A stretch of 64,000 nucleotides of DNA from contig NZ_OZ024668.1 in the NCBI RefSeq assembly GCF_902497775.2, positions 5,378,326 to 5,442,325 of the forward strand, in the 5' to 3' direction. The stretch comes from Pseudomonas fluorescens. GTDB lineage: Bacteria > Pseudomonadota > Gammaproteobacteria > Pseudomonadales > Pseudomonadaceae. The position numbers and the translations under genes are program-made. Below the pieces are notes generated by a model, which was given only the letters and a program-made list of their open reading frames with translations, was not told where the DNA came from and searched no databases. Shown in pieces: positions 12,357 to 24,772 of this stretch (position 1 is its first letter; each line of letters opens with the position of its first letter).

Positions 12357-14039
12357 ATGGATATTAAACGCACGATCCTGATCGTCGCCCTGGCAATCGT
12401 GTCCTACGTCATGGTCCTTAACTGGAACCAAGACTATGGCCAGGCTGCCCTGCCGACTCAGAATACTGCTGCCAGCAACGTTGCCCCGGCCTTGCCGGAC
12501 ACCGCGCAGGCCGGTAACACTGGCGCCAGCGCCGATGTACCGAGCGCCAACGCTGAATCCAGCCCAGCAGAACTTGCCCCGGTCGTGGTCAGCAAGGACC
12601 TGATTCGGGTCAAGACTGATGTCCTCGATCTGGCTATCGATCCAAACGGTGGTGACATCGCCCAGCTGATGCTGCCCAAGTACCCACGCCGTCAGGACCA
12701 TCCGGACATTCCGTTCCAGTTGTTCGACAACGGTGGTGAGCGTACTTACCTGGCACAGAGCGGTCTGACTGGCGTCAATGGCCCGGATGCACGTTCGTCC
12801 GGCCGGCCGCTGTATGCCGCTGATCAGAAAAGTTATCAACTGGCCGATGGTCAGGACCAACTGGTCGTCGACCTGAAGTTCAGCGATGCCGGCGTCAACT
12901 ACATCAAGCGCTTCAGCTTCAAGCGCGGTGAGTACGACCTGACCGTCAGCTACCTGATCGACAACCAGAGCGCCCAGCCTTGGACCGGTAACCTGTTCGC
13001 GCAACTCAAGCGTGACGCCAGCTCGGATCCTTCCTCGAGCACCGCAACCGGTACCGCGACTTATCTCGGTGCAGCCCTGTGGACAAGTTCGGAGCCCTAC
13101 AAAAAGGTGTCGATGAAAGACATCGACAAGGGAAATCTGAAAGAAAATGTTTCCGGCGGCTGGGTAGCCTGGCTGCAGCACTACTTTGTAACTGCCTGGA
13201 TTCCAAACAAGTCTGACAACAACATCGTTCAGACCCGTAAGGACAGCCAGGGCAACTACATCATCGGTTTCACCGGCCCGGCATTGAACGTTGCTGCCGG
13301 CGGCAAAGGCGAAACCAGCACCGTGCTGTATGCCGGTCCAAAGATCCAGGACAAACTCAAAGAGTTGTCCCCAGGTCTGGAACTGACCGTCGATTACGGC
13401 ATTCTGTGGTTCATTGCCCAGCCAATCTTCTGGCTGCTGCAACATATCCACAGCCTGCTCGGCAACTGGGGCTGGTCGATCATCGTCCTGACCATGCTGA
13501 TCAAGGCGCTGTTCTTCCCGCTGTCGGCCGCCAGCTACCGTTCCATGGCGCGCATGCGTGCCGTTGCACCAAAACTGGCAATCCTGAAAGAACAGCATGG
13601 CGATGACCGGCAGAAAATGTCGCAGGCCATGATGGAGCTGTACAAGAAAGAGAAGATCAACCCGCTGGGCGGCTGCCTGCCGATCCTGGTGCAGATGCCG
13701 GTCTTCCTCTCGCTGTACTGGGTTCTGCTGGAAAGCGTCGAGATGCGTCAGGCGCCGTGGATGTTCTGGATCACTGACCTGTCGATCAAGGATCCGTTCT
13801 TCATCCTGCCGATCATCATGGGAGCGACCATGTTCATCCAGCAGCAGCTGAACCCGACTCCGCCGGATCCGATGCAGGCCAAGGTGATGAAGCTGATGCC
13901 AATCATCTTCACCTTCTTCTTCCTGTGGTTCCCTGCAGGTCTGGTGCTGTACTGGGTTGTGAACAACTGCCTGTCGATCGCACAGCAGTGGTACATCACC
14001 CGCAGCATCGAAAAGGCTACCAAGAAAGCCGCTGCTTGA
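12357..14039 (+). CDS. yidC: Membrane protein insertase YidC
   Basis: A 560-residue inner-membrane insertase working alone or with Sec. It has an N-terminal membrane anchor (about 6-20), a large periplasmic domain (about 60-340, including KTDVLDLAIDPNGGDI), then five C-terminal membrane segments beginning near GILWFIAQPIFWLLQ. The conserved NPLGGCLPILVQMPVF and FPAGLVLYW segments are present. Length is typical for gammaproteobacterial YidC. It follows yidD directly and ends before a hairpin terminator at 14065-14090. Confidence 0.97.
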   Translation: MDIKRTILIVALAIVSYVMVLNWNQDYGQAALPTQNTAASNVAPALPDTAQAGNTGASADVPSANAESSPAELAPVVVSKDLIRVKTDVLDLAIDPNGGDIAQLMLPKYPRRQDHPDIPFQLFDNGGERTYLAQSGLTGVNGPDARSSGRPLYAADQKSYQLADGQDQLVVDLKFSDAGVNYIKRFSFKRGEYDLTVSYLIDNQSAQPWTGNLFAQLKRDASSDPSSSTATGTATYLGAALWTSSEPYKKVSMKDIDKGNLKENVSGGWVAWLQHYFVTAWIPNKSDNNIVQTRKDSQGNYIIGFTGPALNVAAGGKGETSTVLYAGPKIQDKLKELSPGLELTVDYGILWFIAQPIFWLLQHIHSLLGNWGWSIIVLTMLIKALFFPLSAASYRSMARMRAVAPKLAILKEQHGDDRQKMSQAMMELYKKEKINPLGGCLPILVQMPVFLSLYWVLLESVEMRQAPWMFWITDLSIKDPFFILPIIMGATMFIQQQLNPTPPDPMQAKVMKLMPIIFTFFFLWFPAGLVLYWVVNNCLSIAQQWYITRSIEKATKKAAA

Positions 14040-14057
14040 CGGGTTAGCCAGCTAACC

Positions 14058-14066
14058 TGTGGATAA
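14058..14066 (-). promoter_or_regulatory. DnaA box (consensus)
   Basis: TGTGGATAA, a perfect DnaA box on the minus strand in the yidC-mnmE gap, touching the following terminator stem. Confidence 0.6.
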
Positions 14067-14090
14067 ACGCCCCCTCGTGGGGCGTTTTGC
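14065..14090 (+). terminator. Rho-independent terminator after yidC
   Basis: Stem AAACGCCCC / GGGGCGTTT with a short CTCGT loop, running into TTTTGC. It separates yidC from mnmE. Confidence 0.85.
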
Positions 14091-14122
14091 TATCTGTCGT
14101 TTTTGTCGTGAGGCCTTCGAGC

Positions 14123-15493
14123 ATGAACACTGTGCGTGAAACCATTGCCGCCATTGCCACCGCCCAGGGACGTGGGGGCGTGGGAATCGTGCGGCTATCC
14201 GGTCCTCTGGCCGAACAAGCCGGGCTGGCCATCTGTGGAAAAACGCTAACGCCGCGACACGCCCATTACGGCCCGTTCCGCGCAGAAGATGGCCTGGTGC
14301 TGGATGAAGGCATTGCGCTGTTTTTCCCCGGACCCAACTCATTCACCGGTGAAGACGTGCTGGAGCTGCAAGGCCACGGTGGCCCGGTGGTGCTCGATAT
14401 GCTTCTGCAGCGCTGTGTACAACTGGGTTGCCGCCTGGCGCGCCCGGGTGAGTTCAGCGAGCGTGCATTCCTCAACGACAAGCTCGACCTGGCCCAGGCC
14501 GAAGCAATCGCCGACCTGATCGAAGCCAGTTCTGCACAAGCTGCGCGTAACGCCTTGCGCTCACTGCAGGGTGAATTTTCCCGTCGTGTGGATAACCTCA
14601 CCGAGAAATTGATCAGCCTGCGTATCTATGTGGAAGCGGCGATCGACTTCCCCGAAGAAGAAATCGACTTTCTCGCCGACGGTCACGTGCTGAACATGCT
14701 CGATGACGTGCGCAATAATTTATCCACAGTGCAACGCGAAGCAGGGCAAGGCGCCTTGCTGCGGGATGGCATGACCGTGGTGATTGCCGGCCGGCCGAAT
14801 GCCGGCAAGTCGAGCCTGCTTAACGTACTGGCTGGCCGCGAGGCGGCGATTGTCACCGATATCGCCGGCACCACTCGGGACATCCTGCGCGAACATATCC
14901 ACATCGATGGCATGCCGCTGCACGTCGTCGACACGGCCGGCTTGCGTGATACCGACGATCATGTGGAAAAGATTGGCGTGGAGCGTGCCCTAAAGGCCAT
15001 CAATGAAGCCGATCGGGTGTTGTTGGTGGTGGATTCCACGGCGCCGGAAGCCAGTGATCCGTTTGCCCTGTGGCCAGAATTCCTCGATTTGCGTCCGGAC
15101 CCGGCCAAGGTCACGCTGATTCGTAACAAGGCGGACCTGAGCGGGGAAGCCATTGCCATGGAACAAAGTGAAGATGGCCACGTCACCATTACCCTCAGTG
15201 CCAAGGACAGCGACATGGGCCTTGAGCTGCTGCGTGAACACCTGAAGGCCTGCATGGGTTATGAACAGACTGCCGAAAGCAGCTTCAGCGCCCGCAGGCG
15301 CCATCTGGAGGCACTACGCCAGGCCAGTTCACACCTGGAGCACGGTCGTGCCCAACTGACCCTAGCCGGTGCCGGTGAACTGCTGGCAGAGGATCTGCGC
15401 CAGGCTCAACAAGCCCTGGGCGAGATTACCGGGGCATTCAGCTCCGATGATTTGCTTGGGCGGATCTTCTCCAGCTTCTGCATCGGCAAGTAA
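14123..15493 (+). CDS. mnmE: tRNA modification GTPase MnmE
   Basis: A 456-residue GTPase that with MnmG installs the (carboxymethyl)aminomethyl group on U34 of certain tRNAs. The N-terminal tetrahydrofolate-binding domain opens [22 protein letters not shown]. The inserted G domain has G1 [10 protein letters not shown]2/G3 TTRD and DTAGLRD, and NKAD. The C-terminal FCIGK carries the catalytic cysteine. The start is ATG 14123; an upstream in-frame extension to 14087 would overlap the terminator. A DnaA box (14720-14728) lies within the coding region. Confidence 0.97.
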   Translation: MNTVRETIAAIATAQGRGGVGIVRLSGPLAEQAGLAICGKTLTPRHAHYGPFRAEDGLVLDEGIALFFPGPNSFTGEDVLELQGHGGPVVLDMLLQRCVQLGCRLARPGEFSERAFLNDKLDLAQAEAIADLIEASSAQAARNALRSLQGEFSRRVDNLTEKLISLRIYVEAAIDFPEEEIDFLADGHVLNMLDDVRNNLSTVQREAGQGALLRDGMTVVIAGRPNAGKSSLLNVLAGREAAIVTDIAGTTRDILREHIHIDGMPLHVVDTAGLRDTDDHVEKIGVERALKAINEADRVLLVVDSTAPEASDPFALWPEFLDLRPDPAKVTLIRNKADLSGEAIAMEQSEDGHVTITLSAKDSDMGLELLREHLKACMGYEQTAESSFSARRRHLEALRQASSHLEHGRAQLTLAGAGELLAEDLRQAQQALGEITGAFSSDDLLGRIFSSFCIGK

Positions 15494-16009
15494 GCGTCCT
15501 TATCCACAGTCGGGTCTGCAACGGACCCGACTGCAGCAACCGTTTCTCCCATCCCCTCTCCTGGTCAGTACAGCCGCAGTGCTCGTGCTGCGCTGATTCC
15601 TGCGCGTCTATCCACATTTCTCTGAAATAAGCCCTGTGGAAAACCCACCCTCAGCTCCGTTGATAACTGGCCTTCAAGGCTGGAGATAACTCTGCCTGTG
15701 GGTAACTGGCCATTTAATCCACAGGCTTAAAGCGCTTATCCAGAACGCTCATCCCCGGTAGACCACAGGGTTTTGAATCTCTGTACATAAGGTAAACAAA
15801 GGCCTGTAGAATCTTATCCACAGAAAGGTGCCTGACTAAGAATAAACATAAAAACAAAGCTTTAATAAATTTCTCTCTTTTAATTTCTATTACACGCCAT
15901 TCATCCACAGCCTGGTTAAATTTTGTGCAAAAGGTTCCTTTAGAGGGGGGTAAGTCCCTATACTTGTGCGTTATCCCTATCTATTCCCGAAACAGGCACG
16001 AGGTGCGTG
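15494..16009. other. mnmE-mnmG spacer: second origin-like region
   Basis: Contains perfect DnaA boxes at 15500-15508 and 15814-15822, and one-mismatch boxes at 15608-15616, 15635-15643, 15697-15705, 15715-15723, 15736-15744 and 15901-15909. An AT-rich stretch lies at 15826-15900. Blocks of this spacer are collinear with the dnaA-rpmH spacer: a 15-base identical block at 15626 (other copy 11114), CCTGTGG at 15695 (11183), a 16-base identical block at 15779 (11267), TTATCCACAGAAA at 15814 (11302) and AAAGCTTTAA at 15856 (11346). I see no gene here. Pseudomonas work has long reported origin-like DNA in this spacer. Confidence 0.8.
15508..15533 (+). terminator. Hairpin after mnmE
   Basis: Stem AGTCGGGTC / GACCCGACT with a loop of about six bases, directly downstream of mnmE. 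There is no clear T tract, so termination may be partial. A consensus DnaA box (15500-15508) abuts it. Confidence 0.6.
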
Positions 16010-17902
16010 GTGGATTTCCCTTCCCGTTTTGAAGTGATCGTCATCGGCGGCGGCCATGCCGGTACCGAGGCTGCGCTTGCGTCTGCACGCATGGGTGTCA
16101 AAACCCTGTTGCTGACCCACAACGTGGAAACCCTCGGTCATATGAGTTGCAACCCGGCCATCGGCGGCATCGGCAAGAGCCACTTGGTCAAGGAAATCGA
16201 TGCGCTCGGCGGTGCCATGGCACTGGCCACTGACAAGAGCGGTATCCAGTTCCGTGTGTTGAACAACCGCAAAGGCCCCGCGGTGCGCGCTACTCGCGCC
16301 CAGGCCGACCGCGCCATCTACAAATCGGTAGTGCGCGAGATTCTTGAGAACCAGCCCAACCTGTGGATATTCCAGCAGTCGTGCGACGACCTGATCGTCG
16401 AGCAGGACCAGGTACGCGGTGTGGTTACACAAATGGGTCTGCGTTTTCTCGCCGACTCCGTGGTACTGACCACCGGGACTTTCCTCGGCGGACTTATCCA
16501 CATCGGTTTGCAGAATTACTCCGGTGGCCGCGCCGGCGATCCACCGTCGATTGCCCTGGCTCGCCGCCTGCGTGAACTGCCGCTGCGTGTTGGCCGCCTG
16601 AAAACCGGTACGCCACCACGCATCGACGGTCGCTCGGTGGATTTCTCGGTAATGACCGAGCAACCCGGCGACACGCCGATCCCGGTGATGTCGTTCATGG
16701 GCTCCAAGGAACAGCACCCGCGTCAGGTCAGTTGCTGGATTACCCACACCAACGCCCGCACCCACGAGATCATTGCCTCGAACCTCGATCGTTCGCCGAT
16801 GTACTCCGGGGTGATCGAAGGCATCGGCCCGCGCTATTGCCCGTCGATCGAAGACAAGATCCACCGCTTTGCCGACAAGGAGAGTCACCAGGTGTTCATC
16901 GAGCCGGAAGGCCTGAACACCCACGAGCTGTACCCGAACGGGATATCCACATCCTTGCCGTTCGATGTGCAGCTGCAGATCGTGCGTTCGATCCGCGGCA
17001 TGGAAAACGCCCACATCGTGCGTCCGGGTTACGCCATCGAGTACGACTACTTCGATCCGCGTGACCTCAAGTACAGCCTGGAAACCAAGGTGATTGGCGG
17101 CCTGTTCTTTGCCGGCCAGATCAACGGCACCACCGGCTACGAAGAAGCCGGTGCCCAGGGTTTGCTCGCCGGGACCAACGCCGCGCTGCGTGCACAGGGC
17201 CGTGAAAGCTGGTGCCCGCGTCGCGATGAGGCGTACATCGGCGTGCTGGTCGACGACCTGATTACCCTGGGTACCCAGGAGCCGTACCGCATGTTCACCT
17301 CGCGGGCCGAGTACCGTCTGATCCTGCGTGAAGACAACGCCGACCTGCGCCTGACCGAAAAAGGTCGCGAGCTGGGTCTGGTCGATGACGCGCGCTGGGC
17401 CGCATTCAGCGCCAAGCGCGAAGGCATTGCCCTGGAAGAGCAGCGTCTGAAATCTACCTGGGTCCGCCCGGACACCGCGCAAGGTCAGGCCATTGCCGAA
17501 AAATTCGGTACGCCGTTGAGCCATGAATACAACTTGCTCAACCTGTTGACCCGCCCGGAAATCGATTACACCGGGCTGATGGAAGTGACCGGCGGATCCG
17601 AAATCGACCCGCAAGTGGCCGAGCAGGTTGAAATCAAGACCAAATACGCCGGTTACATCGACCGGCAACAGGAAGAAATCGCCCGGCTGCGCGCCAGCGA
17701 AGACACCCGCCTGCCCGACGATATCGACTACAGCGGTATTTCCGGGCTGTCCAAGGAAATCCAGAGCAAACTCGGCCAGACCCGGCCCGAGACTCTGGGC
17801 CAGGCTTCGCGTATCCCCGGCGTGACCCCGGCGGCGATTTCCCTGTTGCTGATTCATCTGAAAAAACGCGGCGCAGGCCGCGAGTTGGAGCAAAGCGCTT
17901 GA
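16010..17902 (+). CDS. mnmG: tRNA uridine-5-carboxymethylaminomethyl synthesis enzyme MnmG (GidA)
   Basis: A 630-residue FAD protein, partner of MnmE in tRNA U34 modification. FAD fold [20 protein letters not shown] opens the protein; [26 protein letters not shown] and [12 protein letters not shown] are family hallmarks. Two adjacent GTG codons (16007, 16010) could start it; the second has AGG at a proper six-base distance and gives the usual length. Its stop overlaps the rsmG start. The upstream spacer is the second origin-like region, so transcription of mnmG could influence origin activity, as discussed for gidA in other bacteria. Confidence 0.97.
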   Translation: MDFPSRFEVIVIGGGHAGTEAALASARMGVKTLLLTHNVETLGHMSCNPAIGGIGKSHLVKEIDALGGAMALATDKSGIQFRVLNNRKGPAVRATRAQADRAIYKSVVREILENQPNLWIFQQSCDDLIVEQDQVRGVVTQMGLRFLADSVVLTTGTFLGGLIHIGLQNYSGGRAGDPPSIALARRLRELPLRVGRLKTGTPPRIDGRSVDFSVMTEQPGDTPIPVMSFMGSKEQHPRQVSCWITHTNARTHEIIASNLDRSPMYSGVIEGIGPRYCPSIEDKIHRFADKESHQVFIEPEGLNTHELYPNGISTSLPFDVQLQIVRSIRGMENAHIVRPGYAIEYDYFDPRDLKYSLETKVIGGLFFAGQINGTTGYEEAGAQGLLAGTNAALRAQGRESWCPRRDEAYIGVLVDDLITLGTQEPYRMFTSRAEYRLILREDNADLRLTEKGRELGLVDDARWAAFSAKREGIALEEQRLKSTWVRPDTAQGQAIAEKFGTPLSHEYNLLNLLTRPEIDYTGLMEVTGGSEIDPQVAEQVEIKTKYAGYIDRQQEEIARLRASEDTRLPDDIDYSGISGLSKEIQSKLGQTRPETLGQASRIPGVTPAAISLLLIHLKKRGAGRELEQSA

Positions 17903-18543
17903 GTTCTCAGGTCACCCCTCAACACGCCGAAGAGTTGTCCACAGGCGCCCGCCAGCTCGGTGTCGAGCTGAGCGAGGCCCAGCACGCACAACTGCTGGCC
18001 TACCTGGCCTTGCTGATCAAGTGGAACAAGGCCTATAACCTGACCGCCGTGCGCAATCCGGACGAGATGGTTTCCCGCCACCTGCTCGACAGCCTCAGCG
18101 TCATGCCGTTTATCCACAGCGAGCGCTGGCTGGATGTCGGCAGCGGCGGTGGCATGCCGGGCATTCCTTTGGCTATCCTGCATCCGGACAAGCAAGTCAC
18201 GGTGCTCGACAGCAACGGCAAGAAAACCCGCTTCCTGACTCAGGTAAAGCTGGAACTCAAACTGGATAACCTCACAGTTATCCACAAGCGGGTCGAGGAG
18301 TTCCAACCGGAGCTGCCTTTCACCGGAATTGTTTCCCGTGCTTTCAGCAGCATGGAGAACTTCACCAACTGGACGCGCCACCTCGGTGACGCCCAGACGC
18401 AGTGGCTGGCAATGAAAGGGCTGCATCCTGCCGATGAGCTGGTAGCATTGCCGGCAGATTTCAGAGTGGATAGCGAGCAGGCCTTGACCGTTCCGGGTTG
18501 CCAAGGCCAACGCCATCTGCTGATACTGCGCCGCACGGCATGA
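17899..18543 (+). CDS. rsmG: 16S rRNA (guanine527-N7)-methyltransferase RsmG (GidB)
   Basis: A 214-residue SAM-dependent methyltransferase modifying G527 of 16S rRNA. The SAM-binding motif [17 protein letters not shown] is at about 77-93, and YNLTAVR plus HLLDSL are conserved family segments. The start is a TTG at 17899-17901 overlapping the mnmG stop (TTGA); it matches homologous N-termini and implies coupling. Two consensus DnaA boxes (18110-18118, 18278-18286) are inside the gene. parA follows 18 bp later. Confidence 0.95.
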   Translation: MSSQVTPQHAEELSTGARQLGVELSEAQHAQLLAYLALLIKWNKAYNLTAVRNPDEMVSRHLLDSLSVMPFIHSERWLDVGSGGGMPGIPLAILHPDKQVTVLDSNGKKTRFLTQVKLELKLDNLTVIHKRVEEFQPELPFTGIVSRAFSSMENFTNWTRHLGDAQTQWLAMKGLHPADELVALPADFRVDSEQALTVPGCQGQRHLLILRRTA

Positions 18544-18561
18544 CTGGGAACACAAGCAAGA

Positions 18562-19353
18562 ATGGCTAAGGTATTCGCAATTGCGAACCAGAAAGGTGGT
18601 GTGGGCAAAACCACCACCTGTATCAATCTCGCAGCATCGCTGGTGGCAACCAAGCGCCGCGTGCTGCTGATCGATCTCGATCCACAGGGCAACGCCACCA
18701 TGGGTAGCGGTGTGGATAAACACGTCCTGGAACATTCGGTCTATGACCTGTTGATCGGCGAATGCGACCTGGCCCAGGCCATGCACTTCTCCGAGCACGG
18801 CGGCTATCAGCTGCTGCCGGCCAACCGCGACCTGACCGCCGCCGAAGTGGTTCTGCTGGAAATGCAGATGAAGGAGAGCCGCCTGCGCACCGCGCTGGCG
18901 CCGATCCGCGAGAATTACGACTACATCCTGATCGACTGTCCGCCGTCGCTGTCGATGCTGACCCTCAACGCCCTGGTCGCCGCCGATGGCGTGATTATTC
19001 CGATGCAATGTGAATACTTTGCCCTGGAAGGCTTGAGCGACCTTGTGGATAACATCAAGCGGATTGGCGAGCGGTTGAACCCGCAGCTCAAGGTCGAAGG
19101 CCTGCTGCGAACCATGTACGACCCGCGCCTGAGCCTGATCAACGATGTTTCCGCACAGCTCAAGGAACACTTCGGCGACCAGCTGTACGACACCGTGATT
19201 CCACGCAACATCCGCCTGGCCGAGGCCCCGAGCTTCGGCATGCCGGCCCTGGCCTACGACAAGCAATCGCGTGGCGCCCTGGCGTACCTGGCCCTGGCCG
19301 GGGAACTGGTTCGTCGCCAACGTCGTCAAACCCGCACTGCACAGACAACTTAA
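18562..19353 (+). CDS. parA: Chromosome-partitioning ATPase ParA (Soj)
   Basis: A 263-residue P-loop ATPase that moves ParB-parS complexes during segregation. Deviant Walker A KGGVGKTT is at residues 11-18; the Walker A' region LLIDLDPQGNATMG and Walker B YILIDCPPSL follow. It has no N-terminal helix-turn-helix, as usual for chromosomal ParA. It starts 18 bp after rsmG and 9 bp before parB. Two DnaA boxes (18711-18719, 19044-19052) lie in the gene. Confidence 0.97.
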   Translation: MAKVFAIANQKGGVGKTTTCINLAASLVATKRRVLLIDLDPQGNATMGSGVDKHVLEHSVYDLLIGECDLAQAMHFSEHGGYQLLPANRDLTAAEVVLLEMQMKESRLRTALAPIRENYDYILIDCPPSLSMLTLNALVAADGVIIPMQCEYFALEGLSDLVDNIKRIGERLNPQLKVEGLLRTMYDPRLSLINDVSAQLKEHFGDQLYDTVIPRNIRLAEAPSFGMPALAYDKQSRGALAYLALAGELVRRQRRQTRTAQTT

Positions 19354-19362
19354 GGAATCCGC

Positions 19363-20235
19363 ATGGCCGTTAAGAAACGGGGTCTCGGACGTGGGTTGGA
19401 TGCACTGCTCAGTGGTCCGACCGTCAGCGCGCTCGAAGAGCAGGCTGTCCAGGTCGACCAAAAGGAACTGCAACACCTGCCGCTCGACCTGATCCAGCGC
19501 GGCAAGTACCAGCCGCGCCGGGACATGGACCCGCAGGCACTGGAAGAACTCGCCCACTCGATCAAGAGCCAGGGCGTGATGCAGCCGATCGTGGTGCGCC
19601 CGATCGCCGACAACAAATTCGAGATCATCGCCGGTGAACGCCGCTGGCGCGCCAGCCAGCAGGCCGGTATGGAGACGATCCCGGCCATGGTCCGCGATGT
19701 GCCCGATGAAGCGGCCATCGCCATGGCCCTGATCGAGAACATCCAGCGCGAAGACCTCAACCCGGTGGAAGAGGCCATCGCCCTGCAGCGTCTGCAGCAG
19801 GAATTCCAGCTGACCCAGCAACAGGTCGCCGACGCTGTGGGCAAGTCGCGGGTAACCGTGGCCAACCTGCTGCGCCTGATCTCGTTGCCGGAAGTGATCA
19901 AGACCATGTTGTCCCACGGCGACCTGGAGATGGGTCATGCCCGGGCACTGCTCGGATTGCCGGATGAACAGCAGGTCGACGGGGCGCGTCACGTTGTCGC
20001 ACGTGGCCTGACTGTGCGCCAGACCGAGGCACTGGTACGCCAGTGGCTCAATGGCAAACCCGAGGCTGCGGAACCTGCCAAGCCAGACCCGGACATCACC
20101 CGCCTTGAACAGCGTCTGGCAGAGCGTCTGGGCTCGGCCGTACAGATTCGCCACGGCAACAAGGGCAAGGGCCAGTTAGTTATCCGTTACAACTCACTAG
20201 ATGAGTTGCAAGGTGTCCTTGCTCACATCCGCTGA
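19363..20235 (+). CDS. parB: Chromosome-partitioning CTPase ParB (Spo0J)
   Basis: A 290-residue DNA-binding CTP clamp. The N-terminus GLGRGLDALL is typical; the CTP-binding domain shows AGERRWRASQQAGM (about residues 86-99) and ENIQREDLNP. The helix-turn-helix region TQQQVADAVGKSRVTVANLLRL recognises parS, and a C-terminal dimerisation domain ends ELQGVLAHIR. Three matching parS sites occur in this window (7224, 7854, 45022), which fits the cognate system. Confidence 0.97.
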   Translation: MAVKKRGLGRGLDALLSGPTVSALEEQAVQVDQKELQHLPLDLIQRGKYQPRRDMDPQALEELAHSIKSQGVMQPIVVRPIADNKFEIIAGERRWRASQQAGMETIPAMVRDVPDEAAIAMALIENIQREDLNPVEEAIALQRLQQEFQLTQQQVADAVGKSRVTVANLLRLISLPEVIKTMLSHGDLEMGHARALLGLPDEQQVDGARHVVARGLTVRQTEALVRQWLNGKPEAAEPAKPDPDITRLEQRLAERLGSAVQIRHGNKGKGQLVIRYNSLDELQGVLAHIR

Positions 20236-20280
20236 AACAATTCCTTTTGTAGCGCGCAGTCGGAAATCACTACCCGGCAG

Positions 20281-20309
20281 TTGAATAGGGGTTAAACCGC
20301 CCCTATACT
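20281..20309 (+). promoter_or_regulatory. Sigma70 promoter of the ATP synthase operon
   Basis: TTGAAT (20281-20286), 17 bp, TATACT (20304-20309), 75 bp before atpI. The spacer holds a small inverted repeat AGGGG / CCCCT. Confidence 0.8.
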
Positions 20310-20384
20310 CTGCGCGCATTTTGTCGGCACAAATTATGCCAAGTCATAGCTGACTGGTTGGTCGACTTTCGAGGAGCAGTTGTG

Positions 20385-22079
<1,695 letters not shown>

Positions 22080-22136
22080 TCACTCGAATTCTCGAGTGGT
22101 TTGGTGTGATGGACAAAGAACGAGCGAGGTGTTGGC

Positions 22137-22607
22137 GTGAACATTAATGCAACCCTGATTGGTCAGTCCGTTGCGTTCTTCATTTTTGTGCTGTTCTGCA
22201 TGAAGTTCGTGTGGCCTCCGGTCATCGCGGCATTGCAAGAACGTCAGAAGAAGATCGCGGATGGACTGGACGCTGCCAACCGAGCAGCTCGCGACCTGGA
22301 GTTGGCCCAAGATAAAGCGGGTCAGCAACTGCGCGAAGCGAAAGCTCAGGCAGCCGAAATCATTGAGCAAGCCAAGAAGCGCGGTGCTCAGATCGTCGAG
22401 GAAGCCCGTGATCAGGCCCGCGTCGAAGCTGACCGTGTGAAGGCTCAGGCTCAAGCCGAGATCGAACAGGAAATTAACGGTGTCAAAGACGCCCTGCGTG
22501 CCCAAGTGGGTCTGCTGGCTGTCGGCGGTGCTGAAAAAATCCTTGGCGCCACAATCGATCAAAACGCGCATGCGGAGCTGGTTAATAAACTGGCCGCTGA
22601 AATTTAA
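22137..22607 (+). CDS. atpF: ATP synthase Fo subunit b
   Basis: A 156-residue stator subunit: one N-terminal membrane helix (about 8-27), then a long charged coiled coil rich in Ala, Glu, Lys and Gln. It begins with GTG 22137 preceded by GCGAGGTGTTG; no ATG gives the full membrane helix. It ends 12 bp before atpH. Confidence 0.95.
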   Translation: MNINATLIGQSVAFFIFVLFCMKFVWPPVIAALQERQKKIADGLDAANRAARDLELAQDKAGQQLREAKAQAAEIIEQAKKRGAQIVEEARDQARVEADRVKAQAQAEIEQEINGVKDALRAQVGLLAVGGAEKILGATIDQNAHAELVNKLAAEI

Positions 22608-22619
22608 GCGAGGGCGATC

Positions 22620-23156
22620 ATGGCAGAACTGACCACGTTGGCCCGACCTTACGCTAAGGCGGCCTTTGAGCACGCCCAGGCCCATCAGCAACTGGCCAAT
22701 TGGTCAGCCATGCTCGGCCTGGCTGCTGCAGTGTCGGAAGACGACACGATGCAGCGCCTGCTCAAGGCCCCGCGACTGACGAGCGCAGAAAAGGCCGCCG
22801 CGTTTATTGACGTGTGCGGTGACAAGTTCGATGCACAGGCACAGAATTTCATTCATGTTGCCGCGGAAAACGACCGTCTCCTGCTTTTGCCGGAGATTTC
22901 GGCTTTGTTCGACCTGTACAAGGCTGAACAAGAGAAATCCGTGGACGTGGAAGTCACCAGTGCTTTTGCGTTGAACCAAGAACAGCAAGACAAACTCGCC
23001 AAGGTTCTCAGTGCACGGCTCAGCCGGGAAGTGCGCCTGCATGCGACGGAGGACGCCTCCCTTATCGGTGGTGTCGTGATCCGCGCCGGCGACCTGGTAA
23101 TCGATGGCTCGGTTCGCGGCAAAATCGCGAAACTGGCCGAAGCATTGAAATCTTGA
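22620..23156 (+). CDS. atpH: ATP synthase F1 subunit delta
   Basis: A 178-residue stator protein joining the b dimer to the top of F1. [19 protein letters not shown] at the start and [27 protein letters not shown] at the end are the family signatures. It lies 12 bp after atpF and 21 bp before atpA. Confidence 0.96.
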   Translation: MAELTTLARPYAKAAFEHAQAHQQLANWSAMLGLAAAVSEDDTMQRLLKAPRLTSAEKAAAFIDVCGDKFDAQAQNFIHVAAENDRLLLLPEISALFDLYKAEQEKSVDVEVTSAFALNQEQQDKLAKVLSARLSREVRLHATEDASLIGGVVIRAGDLVIDGSVRGKIAKLAEALKS

Positions 23157-23177
23157 GTTTGAAGGGGCAGCAGAGCA

Positions 23178-24722
23178 ATGCAGCAACTCAATCCTTCCGA
23201 AATTAGTGAAATCATCAAGGGTCGCATCGAGAAACTCGACGTGACCTCCCAAGCCCGCAACGAGGGTACTGTCGTCAGCGTTTCTGACGGTATCGTGCGG
23301 ATTCACGGTCTGGCCGACGTAATGTACGGCGAAATGATCGAGTTTCCAGGTGGCGTGTTCGGTATGGCCCTCAACCTGGAGCAAGACTCCGTTGGTGCGG
23401 TAGTACTGGGCGCCTACGACACCCTCGCTGAAGGCATGAGCGCCAAGTGCACCGGCCGCATCCTCGAAGTTCCAGTTGGTAAGGAACTGCTGGGTCGCGT
23501 AGTCGACGCACTGGGTAACCCAATCGACGGCAAAGGCCCACTGGGCAACACCGAGACCGACGCGGTCGAGAAAGTTGCTCCGGGCGTGATCTGGCGTAAG
23601 TCGGTAGACCAGCCTGTACAGACTGGCTATAAATCTGTCGACGCCATGATCCCGGTCGGCCGTGGCCAGCGCGAGCTGATCATCGGTGACCGTCAGATCG
23701 GTAAGACCGCCATGGCGATCGACGCCATCATCAACCAGAAAGACTCCGGTATTTTCTGTGTTTATGTTGCTGTCGGCCAGAAGCGTTCCACCGTTGCCAA
23801 CATCGTTCGCAAGCTGGAAGAAAACGGCGCCCTGGCCAACACCATCGTGGTGGTTGCCAGTGCTTCGGAATCCGCCGCACTGCAATTCCTGGCGCCATAC
23901 GCCGGTTGCACCATGGGCGAGTTCTTCCGTGACCGCGGTGAAGACGCGCTGATCGTATACGATGACCTGTCCAAGCAGGCCGTTGCCTACCGTCAGATCT
24001 CCCTGCTGCTGCGCCGTCCACCAGGACGTGAAGCGTACCCAGGCGACGTGTTCTATCTCCACTCCCGTCTGCTGGAGCGTGCATCGCGCGTTTCCGAAGA
24101 GTACGTCGAGAAGTTCACCAACGGTGCTGTAACTGGCAAAACCGGTTCCCTGACCGCACTGCCGATCATCGAAACCCAGGCTGGCGACGTTTCCGCGTTC
24201 GTTCCGACCAACGTGATTTCCATCACCGACGGTCAGATCTTCCTGGAATCGGCCATGTTCAACTCGGGCATCCGCCCTGCAGTGAACGCCGGTGTTTCGG
24301 TATCCCGTGTGGGTGGTGCCGCTCAGACCAAGATCATCAAGAAGCTCTCCGGTGGTATCCGTACCGCTCTGGCTCAGTACCGTGAACTGGCGGCATTCGC
24401 CCAGTTCGCTTCTGACCTGGACGAAGCCACCCGTAAGCAACTCGAGCACGGTCAACGTGTTACCGAGCTGATGAAGCAGAAGCAATACGCTCCAATGTCC
24501 ATCGCGGACATGGCGCTGTCGCTGTATGCCGCTGAGCGTGGGTTCCTGACCGACGTTGAAATCGCCAAGATCGGTAGCTTCGAACAAGCGCTGATCGCTT
24601 ACTTCAACCGTGATCACGCCGAACTGATGGCGAAGATCAACGTGAAGGGTGACTTCAACGACGAAATCGACGCTGGCATCAAAGCCGGTATCGAGAAGTT
24701 CAAGGCCACCCAAACCTGGTAA
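23178..24722 (+). CDS. atpA: ATP synthase F1 subunit alpha
   Basis: A 514-residue non-catalytic nucleotide-binding subunit of the alpha3-beta3 head. Walker A is GDRQIGKTA at about 170-178, and the arginine-finger region [18 protein letters not shown] is present. It has normal family length and is followed by a GC-rich hairpin before atpG. Confidence 0.98.
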   Translation: MQQLNPSEISEIIKGRIEKLDVTSQARNEGTVVSVSDGIVRIHGLADVMYGEMIEFPGGVFGMALNLEQDSVGAVVLGAYDTLAEGMSAKCTGRILEVPVGKELLGRVVDALGNPIDGKGPLGNTETDAVEKVAPGVIWRKSVDQPVQTGYKSVDAMIPVGRGQRELIIGDRQIGKTAMAIDAIINQKDSGIFCVYVAVGQKRSTVANIVRKLEENGALANTIVVVASASESAALQFLAPYAGCTMGEFFRDRGEDALIVYDDLSKQAVAYRQISLLLRRPPGREAYPGDVFYLHSRLLERASRVSEEYVEKFTNGAVTGKTGSLTALPIIETQAGDVSAFVPTNVISITDGQIFLESAMFNSGIRPAVNAGVSVSRVGGAAQTKIIKKLSGGIRTALAQYRELAAFAQFASDLDEATRKQLEHGQRVTELMKQKQYAPMSIADMALSLYAAERGFLTDVEIAKIGSFEQALIAYFNRDHAELMAKINVKGDFNDEIDAGIKAGIEKFKATQTW

Positions 24723-24727
24723 GCCGC

Positions 24728-24751
24728 AGCGGGGGCTTTGCGGCCCCCGCT
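24728..24751 (+). other. Intra-operon hairpin between atpA and atpG
   Basis: Stem AGCGGGGGC / GCCCCCGCT with a six-base loop and no T tract. It looks like an mRNA-stabilising or processing hairpin rather than a terminator, since atpG follows without a new promoter that I can see. Confidence 0.6.
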
Positions 24752-24772
24752 TGCTAACCTGATAGGTGTTAC

